A stretch of 64,000 bases of DNA, taken from Desmonostoc geniculatum HA4340-LM1. GTDB taxonomy: Bacteria > Cyanobacteriota > Cyanobacteriia > Cyanobacteriales > Nostocaceae. Below the pieces are notes generated by a model that had not been told where the DNA came from, did not search any database, and saw nothing but the letters and a program-made list of their open reading frames with translations. Positions 37,611-45,640 of the stretch are shown piece by piece; the first letter of the stretch is position 1, and each line of letters begins with the position of its first letter. Position numbers and translations under genes: made by a program. The stretch covers positions 118,952 through 182,951 of the forward strand of contig JAHHHB010000004.1 in the NCBI GenBank assembly GCA_019359545.1. Reading direction: 5' to 3'.

Positions 37611-38405
37611 ATGGAAAGTTTTAATGAATATCATCTAGACTCAGACCAATTTCCTTTTCTCAAAAGTTTCCAAGATAATTGGCAAGTAATTAGAGATGAG
37701 TTTACACACTTTATTAAAAGTGCATCTCAGGAAGAGTTAACATTTACTTACGATGTTCTCGGTCCTAAAAATAAAACGATTAAAACAAAGGGAAATTCTA
37801 AATACAGTGCTTTTGGAATTTTATTTCAAGGTCTTTTTATTGAAAAATATATCCAAGTCCATCAAATACAATATGATGATTGTAGTTCAGATGATGCATC
37901 ACAAAAATCACTCGCATTAAGAGAAAAGTATTTCCCAAATTTAGCTAAAGTAATAGAAAAAGTCAACTTTCATCATGATGAAATCATCAGAAATGCGTAT
38001 TTTGGTACATTTCATCCAGGCTTAGATATCAAGCTACATGTGAACTATAATCCTCACATGAATCGTGGCTATTTAGGATTAATTGTGCCAGAGGGCGATG
38101 TGGCTATGAAAATATGCCATGAACAGCTTTATTGGCATGAAGGAGAAATCATGGTTTTAGATCACAGCTATCCCCACTGTCCGCATAATTATACTGATTA
38201 TGATAGAACGGTGTTGGTTATAGACTTTTTTAAACCGGATCGATCTAGAGAGGAGGTAATGCAATTTGAAAAAGAGCAAGTTACACAACGTATGCAAGAC
38301 AATCCTTACAGCTTGGGTGTTTTTGGTAAAAGCGATAAAGCTGAAATAGAAGATTTTATTAAGTATGGTTTAGCTCATCAATTAGAGTGGGATAAAGCTT
38401 TATGA
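37611..38405 (+). CDS. Aspartyl/asparaginyl beta-hydroxylase-like protein
   Basis: I prefer ATG 37611, preceded by AGGTG 8 nt upstream (264 residues); ATG 37584 is an in-frame alternative without a site. The C-terminal half has the jelly-roll of the Asp/Asn hydroxylase family: FHPGLDIKLHVNYNPHMNRG, YLGLIVPEGDVAMKICHEQL and EGEIMVLDHSYPHCPHNYTD, with candidate iron-binding histidines H..H and the arginine that binds 2-oxoglutarate (DRTVLVIDFFKP). It may hydroxylate a protein or a small molecule. It is divergent from the amidohydrolase gene, with 105 bp between them. Confidence 0.75.
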   Translation: MESFNEYHLDSDQFPFLKSFQDNWQVIRDEFTHFIKSASQEELTFTYDVLGPKNKTIKTKGNSKYSAFGILFQGLFIEKYIQVHQIQYDDCSSDDASQKSLALREKYFPNLAKVIEKVNFHHDEIIRNAYFGTFHPGLDIKLHVNYNPHMNRGYLGLIVPEGDVAMKICHEQLYWHEGEIMVLDHSYPHCPHNYTDYDRTVLVIDFFKPDRSREEVMQFEKEQVTQRMQDNPYSLGVFGKSDKAEIEDFIKYGLAHQLEWDKAL

Positions 38406-38428
38406 TAGCAATGAGCATTGCTATGTCC

Positions 38429-38974
38429 CTACTTAATAAACGCTTTGTAGTCTTCTATTTTGCTAGCCAAGCGTGACGCGAGGAACGGACTTGCATCTTT
38501 CAAAGCTTCATAAATCTGAATACCTTCTTCTCGATATCGAATAATTTTGTCTTGATTCCAGTAATGTGGTGGTGCTTGGAGGTTAGTAATTCTATCGGCT
38601 AGTTTTACCATCCATATTTCTGGTGATTGCTTTTTTATTCTTCGCAAACTATCTGTCATTTGCAGATTTTTCTCTAAAGAATTATCTTTAGTCAATGCAA
38701 GTACACCGTTAGCGATCGCTTCCCCAAATTCAGTTTTTATTTCCTCGAAGGTTGTCACAGTATCTTCAATTATGTCATGCAAAATAGCACATTGAATTGC
38801 TAGGTTTTCGTCACGTTTTTTTTCGACATTTAAGGCAGCAATTACTTCCATGCAGACACAACTCAAATGAATGATATAAGGTTTGTCTGAACCTGGCATT
38901 TTCTGACCTTGATGTGCCTGTGCTGCTTTATTTAAGGCTTTGATATAAGTTTCTTGCGACCAGTTCTGTTGCAT
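38429..38974 (-). CDS. HD-domain hydrolase, MESH1/small alarmone hydrolase-like
   Basis: I choose ATG 38974 with GAGAG 8 nt upstream; a GTG at 38989 directly after the upstream stop is the alternative. The 181-residue protein is one HD domain with all ligands: YIIHLSCVCMEVI (His), AILHDIIEDT (HDxxED) and MVKLADRITNLQ (Asp). This is the ppGpp hydrolase pattern of RelA/SpoT N-termini and MESH1, so it may degrade alarmones alongside the Rsh protein at 25977-28250. The gene upstream (zinc ribbon, 38990-39193) abuts it, making a two-gene unit. Confidence 0.8.
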   Translation of the reverse strand: MQQNWSQETYIKALNKAAQAHQGQKMPGSDKPYIIHLSCVCMEVIAALNVEKKRDENLAIQCAILHDIIEDTVTTFEEIKTEFGEAIANGVLALTKDNSLEKNLQMTDSLRRIKKQSPEIWMVKLADRITNLQAPPHYWNQDKIIRYREEGIQIYEALKDASPFLASRLASKIEDYKAFIK

Positions 38975-38989
38975 ATCTAATACTCTCAC

Positions 38990-39193
38990 CTAATCATCTG
39001 GAAATTGCCAAGATGAAATACTTTCTACATTTTTGCTACTGCATTTGATACAAGTAACATCAAAAGTTGAATCTATCCATTCATAACCGCAACTACGACA
39101 GTGACAGAAAATATTATTGCGGTTTGCTTGTTTTATACCCTGATGCCATTGTTGTAGTTCGCTAGGATTGGGAAACGGAAAATTATCAGACAT
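38990..39193 (-). CDS. Small zinc-ribbon-like protein
   Basis: The 67-residue protein starts at ATG 39193 (MSDNFPFPNPSELQQWHQGI); a start two codons earlier is possible. It has four to five cysteines in two pairs, FCHCRSCGYEW and VTCIKCSSKNVE, the geometry of a zinc ribbon. Its stop codon is adjacent to the HD hydrolase start, so they are probably co-transcribed. A role as a nucleic-acid- or protein-binding partner of the hydrolase is speculation. Confidence 0.6.
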   Translation of the reverse strand: MSDNFPFPNPSELQQWHQGIKQANRNNIFCHCRSCGYEWIDSTFDVTCIKCSSKNVESISSWQFPDD

Positions 39194-39256
39194 TCTCACA
39201 AGCCTTTTCGATTGCTAAACCACTAGTAGTATTCCCATTATAAGTTAAGCTATAAC

Positions 39257-39793
39257 TTACAATTCAAGAATAAAACTGTCTCGTAAATGAAAATCAGCTT
39301 CTGCACCTCGATGAGTTAATGCCCAGTAAGTAACGCCACCATCTCTATTTTTAATAACAGTGGTAATGGCAACTTCAATTATTTGTTCTGGTGAAATCAT
39401 TTTATCCAAATTAATGTTCAAAGTAAGTACTAATTTATCAGTTTGGTTTTCAACATTAAACGGAAGTATTGTCAAGGCTGTTTCTTCCCGCATTCCTTGA
39501 CGGTATCCATCAAAACGATAGACATTCCAATGTCCAGCGGGTGAGAGGTTGAATTCCCAATATTGTTGAGAGTTTTTGATGCCAAGGAAAAACTCAAAGC
39601 AAGTATTTTCCCACAGTTGATGCTTGCGTGATGGTGTAGCTGGCTTTGCTAACGCTATTTCTTTTAAATCACCTGTAAGGGTATAACAGATACTCAGTTG
39701 ATTAATATTTCGGCTGATATTACCTGCGATTTGCAAATTAGCTGGGGATTCGGTAGAAACAAATGGTTGCAAAGAAAATGTCTGGTTATTCAT
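39257..39793 (-). CDS. DOMON-like domain protein
   Basis: This 178-residue beta-sandwich protein carries the cyanobacterial DOMON-like pattern: RKHQLWENTCFEFFLGIKNS, YWEFNLSPAGHWNVYRFDGY and TYWALTHRGAEADFHLRDSF. DOMON-type domains bind sugars or haem; no signal peptide is visible here, so the protein is probably cytoplasmic. It overlaps the end of the upstream kinase gene by 4 bp (ATGA), so it is translationally coupled and a carbohydrate connection is likely. Confidence 0.8.
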   Translation of the reverse strand: MNNQTFSLQPFVSTESPANLQIAGNISRNINQLSICYTLTGDLKEIALAKPATPSRKHQLWENTCFEFFLGIKNSQQYWEFNLSPAGHWNVYRFDGYRQGMREETALTILPFNVENQTDKLVLTLNINLDKMISPEQIIEVAITTVIKNRDGGVTYWALTHRGAEADFHLRDSFILEL

Positions 39794-40908
39794 TTAATAT
39801 CTTTGATGATTTTACGAATCTGCGTTTCCTGGGATTCGATACTCTCAGTAAGTTTAAATTGGACGATCGCTCTTGCTAAATTATGTTCTGGGTACTTCAC
39901 TTTAAAATAGACGTTTCCTGCTAAATAATCAGCGAAGAATCTCAATCCTAATTCAAAGGTGATGAGACGAATTGCATCGTAGATATAGGCATAGTCATTT
40001 TCTGTCAAAAAAGCCTTGGCCACACCAAGATAACCTGCTAAAATTTCCTGGCACAAATCGGTATCAAAATAAACTTCTTCCCAATTCTGCGTTTCTTCTC
40101 CAGCTGGATTGCAACCCGATCGCAAACAATCGCCAATATCGTAATGTACCAGACCGGGTTTCACGGTGTCGAGGTCTATGACACTGACGGCTTGCTGGGT
40201 TGCAGTATCGAACATGACGTTATTGATTTTTGGATCGCCGTGCATCAGACGCAGCGGTAGAATGCCTTGTGCTTTGGCATTTTCAAGGATATGTGCAAAG
40301 GTTTGGCGATCGCTAACAAATTCCAAGCAATAATTAACATCAGGCGTTTTACGCACTTTGGTAGTCGCTAAAACTTCATCGTAATACTGAAGATAAAGTG
40401 GTGTAATATGGAATCCTTGGAGGGTATCAGCGAGTTTTTCTGGTGGCAAATCGCTGATCAAATTGTGGAACATTCCCAAGGCATAACCGATTTCTTGTGC
40501 ATGTGAGCGATCGTGCATGGTATCAAAGGATTGTGAATCTTCAATAAAGCTAATCGCCCGCCAAAAGGAACCGTCAGCATCTCGCCAGTGATCTTGTTCG
40601 TTTTTAGTCAGTAGTACTTGGGGTACTTCCCAGCGACGATTTAGAGGAGTAGATTGTAATTTTTTGCGAACATGCTCAGTGAAGATACACATATTCTGCA
40701 TAATCAATTTTGGCTGATGAAATACCTGTGTATTAATGCGTTGTAGAACAAAATGCTGTTGTTCTGAGGAATCTAGAGTTACTAAAAAGGTGTCATTGAT
40801 ATTACCACTACCGAATGCTTTAGTGGCTGTAACCTTCCCCAGTCGGGCGAATTGATTGGCGATCGCAACTAGATTTTCTGCGCCCTGTGTATTAAATTCT
40901 TCTATCAT
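39790..40908 (-). CDS. APH-family phosphotransferase (sugar or small-molecule kinase)
   Basis: The 372-residue protein has the aminoglycoside phosphotransferase/choline kinase fold. The Brenner motif is RLMHGDPKINNVMFD with catalytic Asp, and the metal-binding DFG-like site is SVIDLDTVKPGLVHYDIGDC. The N-terminal GSGNINDTFLVTL and QHFVLQRINTQVF form the ATP-binding lobe. Members of this subgroup include N-acetylhexosamine 1-kinases, so a sugar substrate is plausible given the coupled DOMON-like gene. This is not an antibiotic-resistance call. Confidence 0.82.
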   Translation of the reverse strand: MIEEFNTQGAENLVAIANQFARLGKVTATKAFGSGNINDTFLVTLDSSEQQHFVLQRINTQVFHQPKLIMQNMCIFTEHVRKKLQSTPLNRRWEVPQVLLTKNEQDHWRDADGSFWRAISFIEDSQSFDTMHDRSHAQEIGYALGMFHNLISDLPPEKLADTLQGFHITPLYLQYYDEVLATTKVRKTPDVNYCLEFVSDRQTFAHILENAKAQGILPLRLMHGDPKINNVMFDTATQQAVSVIDLDTVKPGLVHYDIGDCLRSGCNPAGEETQNWEEVYFDTDLCQEILAGYLGVAKAFLTENDYAYIYDAIRLITFELGLRFFADYLAGNVYFKVKYPEHNLARAIVQFKLTESIESQETQIRKIIKDIK

Positions 40909-41223
40909 GTTCGTGTTTGACCTGACTACTCCTCACATTGCACAAAGGCAATAGGGGATATCCTAGCGCAAGTATCAAGATAATTTGTAATTCGTAATTA
41001 AAAAGGGTTTTTCTGGCAATGCTACAAAAATTAACAGACGCGATAAATCGACAGACGCGATAAATCGCGTCTCTACAAAAGATTGATGATTGTAGAGACG
41101 GCGATTTATCGCGTCTCTGTCTCGACGAAAGAATTGTGATTTGGAGAATTATTTTTAAATAATGAATTTTGAAAAATGCTGTATGTTAATACGGGGCGCT
41201 ATCGCCCCATAATCATTCAATAC
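40909..41223. repeat. Non-coding region with GACGCGAT/ATCGCGTC palindromic repeats
   Basis: A palindromic unit (GACGCGATAAATCGCGTC, 41054-41071) and an inverted copy (41091-41118, starting TGTAGAGACGGCGATTTATC) form a large hairpin. Similar units occur at 59558-59600, and a cousin at 47073-47103. No gene is seen. Confidence 0.65.
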
Positions 41224-42528
41224 TTAGCGAATTTCATCGCTATCAACCCACTCATCATAAGATGAGTCATAACCTGCGTAACGAAGAAAGTATTGCTGAC
41301 CTTGGATTTGTTGAATGGTAGCAGAATACCAAGCTTCTTGCTCATCATCCCAACATTTTACCTTTTGACCAACTGCATATCCATTACCATCAGCAGAGGA
41401 AAGATCGCGAGTACGAATATCATCTCCACCTACCCATTCATCATAAGATGAACCGTAACCAAGGTAATGAATAAAAAATTGGTCATCTTTGATTTTTTCT
41501 ATTGTTCCTTGATACCAATCTTCATCATCACCATCCCAAACTTCTACTGTTTTGCTGACTCCATACTGACTATTATCTGACTTCACAGCAGATGAAACAT
41601 CTTGAATAGGCTTTTGCGCCTGTTGTTTAATTTCCTCTTTTACTAAAGGATATGCTTCCAAAATCACGCTGCGAGCAACAGTTTGAATTCCTGTATGTTC
41701 GTAGTAGTTTGTAGTTTGGTCTAGAAATGCTGCTACAAAATCTAAATTATCATCAGCAATCTGAATAAAATTACCCAAATGACTAGAAATTGATTGCGGA
41801 GTGATGCCTGTTTTAGATACTAAGTTATTCATCCACCCTTGCACAGCGTTAAAACCCTGATTAATAAAACCAAGTTTATCAGAGGGGTTATTGCCTGGTA
41901 GAGAGCTATTGACAGCTAAGAAAACAGGATTTTGAGCTACTACGCTAGTATCAGCGCCACTAATAATTGAGTGGATTTTGCTTAAGAAATCTGGCCCTAA
42001 GGGCAAAATTCCGTCTAGACAAACTAAAGCAACCATCCGCATGAGAGATGCATTTTGATAGTTGTTAGCCAAGGAATTAGCAAACTCTTGGGGGTTAGGT
42101 TGAGGAATACCATTCAGCTTGCAAAAAGCGATGATTTCTACAGCGATTTTCAGTGCTAAATCAATCGATTGAGTTACGTCGGCTTTGGGAGTAATGTTGC
42201 TTAAAAAAGAAAGAAAACCTATTTTCTCGCCAACTTTATTAGCTAAAGCCGCTGTCGCCATAGCTGTATCTGCTTTATCAATTATTTGATAAACTTTGAT
42301 TGCAGCCTGGTAGCCTTTTTGGGGATCTTGATATAAAGCAACAGCGCGATCGCGGATTTTCTGAATTACCTGAGGATCGCTTTCTCCAGTGATGGCGCGG
42401 ATGTTATTATCAAACCCCACCAAATTGTTCCATTCACCTGGCGCTACATAATCAAGAGCCTTTAAAACTTTGATAGTGATGTTGTCAGTTGGTAATTCGT
42501 CAACCAACTGAATAATTGATTTATCCAT
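41224..42528 (-). CDS. Protein with helical domain and two C-terminal Tudor/chromo-barrel-like domains
   Basis: The 434-residue protein has residues 1-310 all-helical (VAPGEWNNLVGFDNNIRAIT, RMVALVCLDGILPLGPDFLS) without a named family. Residues about 340-384 and 390-434 are a tandem duplication of a small barrel, VEVWDGDDEDWYQGTIEKIK / FIHYLGYGSSYDEWVGGDDI and VKCWDDEQEAWYSATIQQIQ / FLRYAGYDSSYDEWVDSDEI. That pattern is the Tudor-knot/chromo-barrel/agenet type, better known from eukaryotic chromatin and RNA-binding proteins. It may bind nucleic acid or a modified peptide. It is monocistronic by position. Confidence 0.7.
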   Translation of the reverse strand: MDKSIIQLVDELPTDNITIKVLKALDYVAPGEWNNLVGFDNNIRAITGESDPQVIQKIRDRAVALYQDPQKGYQAAIKVYQIIDKADTAMATAALANKVGEKIGFLSFLSNITPKADVTQSIDLALKIAVEIIAFCKLNGIPQPNPQEFANSLANNYQNASLMRMVALVCLDGILPLGPDFLSKIHSIISGADTSVVAQNPVFLAVNSSLPGNNPSDKLGFINQGFNAVQGWMNNLVSKTGITPQSISSHLGNFIQIADDNLDFVAAFLDQTTNYYEHTGIQTVARSVILEAYPLVKEEIKQQAQKPIQDVSSAVKSDNSQYGVSKTVEVWDGDDEDWYQGTIEKIKDDQFFIHYLGYGSSYDEWVGGDDIRTRDLSSADGNGYAVGQKVKCWDDEQEAWYSATIQQIQGQQYFLRYAGYDSSYDEWVDSDEIR

Positions 42529-43030
42529 CAGCCGATCCTCAAAACTCTAAACGATTCTTACAACACGGATCAGATTTGCACAGATAATCAGTGTCAATTG
42601 CTACCTATAAAGTCAGCTTTCGTGGTTAACTCTGCGCGAATTACTGAACCGTATTCATAGAGTTCCCAGAACCGGCTAAAAAATAACTTTCAAGAAGGCG
42701 ATCGCCAAGAGACGTTGGTTGCAATGCAACATCTTTACATCTCTTGGAATAACGAAAAATCGTAGGGTATGACCCCTATCATGTCCGCTTGATTACTTAC
42801 TAAACCCGGAGAACCCCACCCCGCCAAAGCTGTAGTTTGTCTCCCCTCCTCGTAGGCGGGGAGGGGATTAAGAGGTGGGGTGCAATGACTGTGGAAATCA
42901 TAACTAACTACCCGGATATGATATGATTCGCCAACAGTATCCTTGAAGAGGTCAGGGATCTGATCTCAATTCTGCCTCCTGACTCCTGAATTCTGAATTC
43001 TGGCTCCTGACTCCTGAATTCCGACAATTT
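42529..43030. repeat. Intergenic region with nested palindromic cassette and heptamer repeats
   Basis: CCCCACC (42814-42820) pairs with GGTGGGG (42874-42880). Nested inside, CCCCTCC (42843-42849) pairs with GGAGGGG (42860-42866). A related G-rich cassette lies in the element at 53481-53725. From about 42965 to 43022, TGACTCC and CTGAATT units alternate. No gene is visible. Confidence 0.6.
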
Positions 43031-43720
43031 TCAGTTTTTCCAACTCAAAAACCGGGCATAAGTATAAGCAATTATTTCATTAAGAACTGTCCGCACACCT
43101 TCGCTGGAACCCCACCATTTTTTTGGATCGTAATCTTGAGTTTTGGCAGCAATCACACCAACTTGAATGTCAGGATTCAGTAGTTTTTTGAAAATTAACC
43201 AACTCCTACGGGTATGAGCGTCCAAAGAAAAAAGATTAATCGATCGCACTTTTAAATTGGAATTGGATAGCCAGCGATAAAATTCAGCAGCAGAGGCATA
43301 ACTCCGATCCTTAACTACAGTAGGTGTGGGAACAGCTGCCACTTTATCTGCTTGTAAACCGAGTTTCTTCAAGGTGGCGGCTGTCACTTCTGCAAAATTT
43401 TTGTATTCAGTCAGATAATTTCCTCTTCCTAATGAACCTCCAGTAGTAATTATTTGATGATAAGAACCGTTTTGAAATTCTATAAAAGCTTGTTCTATAG
43501 CAGAATCTGGCAGCCATCCTTCAACAACTAATATTTCTGCTGATTTGATAGGAGAAGTTACGGCGAGATATGAATGTATATGAGTAATGCTGAAAAATAT
43601 TAAATAGGCAATCACAGCGATCGCAATCGCCCATCCCGGAGCCGTAAGTGTCCATATCTCTTGGCGTTTTATGAGTTTGATTTTGGGAAATTTTAGACGC
43701 CTATGTTTTTTTGGCTGCAT
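43031..43720 (-). CDS. YdcF/SanA/ElyC-family membrane protein (DUF218)
   Basis: The 229-residue protein has a basic N-terminus, one membrane helix at residues 27-47 (WAIAIAVIAYLIFFSITHI) and a periplasmic DUF218 domain: EILVVEGWLPDSAIEQAFIE, IITTGGSLGRGNY and VRSINLFSLDAHTRRSWLIF. Family members affect envelope barrier and lipid carrier metabolism. It is coupled to the upstream DUF2301 gene: its ATG overlaps that gene's TAA by one base (TAATG). A second DUF218 protein is at 60000-60698. Confidence 0.82.
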   Translation of the reverse strand: MQPKKHRRLKFPKIKLIKRQEIWTLTAPGWAIAIAVIAYLIFFSITHIHSYLAVTSPIKSAEILVVEGWLPDSAIEQAFIEFQNGSYHQIITTGGSLGRGNYLTEYKNFAEVTAATLKKLGLQADKVAAVPTPTVVKDRSYASAAEFYRWLSNSNLKVRSINLFSLDAHTRRSWLIFKKLLNPDIQVGVIAAKTQDYDPKKWWGSSEGVRTVLNEIIAYTYARFLSWKN

Positions 43721-44376
43721 TAAACCTTAGCTAAACGCTGTTCTTTCAAGTAAGTAAATACAGACTTATCGCCAATATCAGCAGGAATTGCTTGCACTGT
43801 CTTTCGCAGAGCAAATACCAAAAATAACGTTGCCCAAATTGCTAATAAAACACTTTCCCACTGAATTGGTAAAACTCCTACCAAATGTCCTAACAATAGT
43901 AGTGGTACTATTGGAGTTAATACTTTGGTTTCCAGGCGATTGAAGCAAAAAGCTTCTTTAAAATAAATACCTGTCAGAGCAACAAAGATAAAACCAACTC
44001 CAAATAAAGTAAGAGGCTGATTGTAAACAGTAACAGCCAAAGGTTGACTATTAGATAGTGCCAATATCAGCGATGCGATAGTACCGATCGCCCAAAAAAC
44101 TTGCAACATTCGGTGTAGTGATGCCATGTAAATATGAATGGTAAATAAACTTACACCGAGAGCCAGAATAAAACAAGCATATAGAGGTGTCAGCGCAATT
44201 AAAACAGTTGGGTTATTGTTGAGCAAAACCAAAGCGCTACCGATGGCAAAGCTGAGTGCAGCTACCATTAAGCCAGCACGGTAGATAATTACTCCGGTGC
44301 GATCGCTCTGGGTAATTGTAAATTCCCCAAACTGACCTTGATAAACTTCTGGTGCAGGTAGTATTTGCGTAGTCAT
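43720..44376 (-). CDS. DUF2301 multi-pass membrane protein
   Basis: The 218-residue protein has about seven hydrophobic segments (AALSFAIGSALVLLNNNPTV, PLYACFILALGVSLFTIHIY, GVGFIFVALTGIYFKEAFCF). This fits the cyanobacterial and plastid DUF2301 family of integral membrane proteins, whose function is unknown. Residues IYFKEAFCFNRLETKVLTP are a conserved loop. It is translationally coupled to the YdcF-like gene, so both probably serve the envelope or membranes. Confidence 0.82.
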   Translation of the reverse strand: MTTQILPAPEVYQGQFGEFTITQSDRTGVIIYRAGLMVAALSFAIGSALVLLNNNPTVLIALTPLYACFILALGVSLFTIHIYMASLHRMLQVFWAIGTIASLILALSNSQPLAVTVYNQPLTLFGVGFIFVALTGIYFKEAFCFNRLETKVLTPIVPLLLLGHLVGVLPIQWESVLLAIWATLFLVFALRKTVQAIPADIGDKSVFTYLKEQRLAKV

Positions 44377-44489
44377 AGTGAAGAATATAGTTATGATTCG
44401 TTAATCGAGTTGTACGGTTACCTTTATTATTATGGGCAATAAGACGAATTTAATGTGGGTATCTGCAAAAGTATGCTCTAGGATATTAA

Positions 44490-45317
44490 TCAGTCAAAAA
44501 ACAAAACTTGTAGGGCATCTTGTAAATTAAGCTGTAACTGTGAGTGAGCATTGCCGCTATTGATGGCAATTTCTACCCAGCCGTGACTGCCAACTAAAGC
44601 TATAGCCTCTCCCACTTTGACATCACTATAAGTTTCACACCCTGGTACATTCAACCGCTCAACTTGCACGTACCACCTTTTACCCTGGACGAAACTTCCA
44701 GGAATGTTGCTCACTAAGTTGCCAAAGCCATCGATATATTGAATGCAACCCACTACAGCATTTGTTGTCTGCTTGCATTCGCCGATATCTAGCTTCACCA
44801 AACTTGCTGGATCGATTTCTTGTCCTAGTTCTTTAAGAGGGACACCACTGGCAAGATTAGCTGCCACTGGTGCAAAAATATCCCTACCGTGAAAAGTCTT
44901 GCTTGGTTCGGGAGTTCGCCAATAGTTAAGATTTGTGAGTTCCACCGCTGCGTAGGCGTAACCCGTCGTAGACATCGCCGGACTTTGACTTAATACTCCA
45001 CTGAAAATGCCATTATCAGGTCCCACAAGAAATCCTTGAGCAAATTCTACTGCGATCGCCCGTCGCTTGCTGCCCACACCCGGATCTACCACTGCTACAT
45101 GCACTGTCCCAACTGGAAAGTAGGGGTAAGCATTCATCAAACAAAACCGGGCTGCGGCTATGTCTTGCGGCGGAATTTGGTGTGTCAGGTCTACCACCAT
45201 GATTTGAGAGTTGATTTGGGCTATTACTCCTTTCATCACCCCTACATAGACATCGCGATCGCCGAAATCGCTCAGCAAAGTCACTAATGGTTGTTGACCA
45301 ATCCTATTTTCAGACAT
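44490..45317 (-). CDS. SAM hydroxide adenosyltransferase (DUF62/chlorinase family)
   Basis: The 275-residue enzyme hydrolyses S-adenosylmethionine to adenosine and methionine. Family motifs are clear: LVTLLSDFGDRDVYVGVMKG at the N-terminus, VDLTHQIPPQDIAAARFCL, VHVAVVDPGVGSKRRAIAVE and KTFHGRDIFAPVAA. The C-terminal domain includes YIDGFGNLVSNIPGS. The stretch MSTTGYAYA after SQSPA interrupts the usual sequence and corresponds to a short repeat inserted in frame (DNA 44951-44976), in a loop that should tolerate it. Confidence 0.92.
   Translation of the reverse strand: MSENRIGQQPLVTLLSDFGDRDVYVGVMKGVIAQINSQIMVVDLTHQIPPQDIAAARFCLMNAYPYFPVGTVHVAVVDPGVGSKRRAIAVEFAQGFLVGPDNGIFSGVLSQSPAMSTTGYAYAAVELTNLNYWRTPEPSKTFHGRDIFAPVAANLASGVPLKELGQEIDPASLVKLDIGECKQTTNAVVGCIQYIDGFGNLVSNIPGSFVQGKRWYVQVERLNVPGCETYSDVKVGEAIALVGSHGWVEIAINSGNAHSQLQLNLQDALQVLFFD
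44951..44976 (-). repeat. Short in-frame repeat inside the SAM hydroxide adenosyltransferase gene
   Basis: The sequence is 25 of 26 identical to 37400-37425. It encodes MSTTGYAY on the coding strand. It separates SQSPA from AVELTN, which are contiguous in the family pattern I know, so it reads as an insertion of 24-27 bp with the reading frame preserved. Confidence 0.8.
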
Positions 45318-45353
45318 GATTTGATTAAAATTTTGATAAAATTCAAAATTTCT

Positions 45354-45367
45354 GTAGCAACAGCTAC
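45354..45367 (+). promoter_or_regulatory. NtcA-type binding site
   Basis: GTAGCAACAGCTAC matches the NtcA consensus GTAN8TAC exactly and is palindromic beyond it (GTAGC/GCTAC). It lies 61 bp before the ATG of the small gene at 45428. A TATGTT box follows 11 nt later, closer than the 20-24 nt of classic NtcA-activated promoters, so the mode (activation or repression) is not clear. Confidence 0.65.
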
Positions 45368-45427
45368 AAAATCTATGCTATGTTAAGAATACAAGACATA
45401 AAGTCAAAAATTAAAGAGGTAATTCCT

Positions 45428-45583
45428 ATGAATCAAGGTAGATTACAGGCTGCCAGGAAAGCACGAGAAGCTCACAGAGAGAATATTCAAAAAAGCCTAG
45501 AGCATCGTTTGCAAGTAGCCAGAGCGAAAGGTGACGAACAGCTGATTCGTCAGCTAGAAGCTGAGATGAGGTATTCCAACTAA
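45428..45583 (+). CDS. pirA: Probable PirA (PII-interacting regulator of arginine synthesis)
   Basis: The start is ATG 45428 because GAGGT lies 7 nt upstream; the 16 extra upstream codons look like leader. The 51-residue protein is charged and helical, with AARKAREAHRENIQKSLEHR and then LIRQLEAEM. The size and pattern fit PirA, a small cyanobacterial protein that competes with N-acetylglutamate kinase for PII and so tunes arginine and cyanophycin synthesis. A perfect NtcA box upstream supports a nitrogen-regulated gene. An intrinsic terminator follows at 45619. The name is from recalled similarity; a related small protein is possible. Confidence 0.6.
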   Translation: MNQGRLQAARKAREAHRENIQKSLEHRLQVARAKGDEQLIRQLEAEMRYSN

Positions 45584-45618
45584 ATCAAGTTTTCATCGTT
45601 CATAGTTTTGTTGTGTAT

Positions 45619-45640
45619 CCCGCTACGGCGGGTTTTTTTT
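45619..45640 (+). terminator. Rho-independent terminator of the pirA-like gene
   Basis: CCCGC (45619-45623) pairs with GCGGG (45628-45632) over a TACG loop and is followed by eight T residues. It lies 35 bp past the stop codon of the small gene, giving a compact monocistronic unit. Confidence 0.85.

Noticed and set aside
39790..40908. Aminoglycoside resistance gene
   Set aside because: The fold is shared by many sugar and choline kinases; the sequence looks like an N-acetylhexosamine kinase-type enzyme coupled to a DOMON-like gene.
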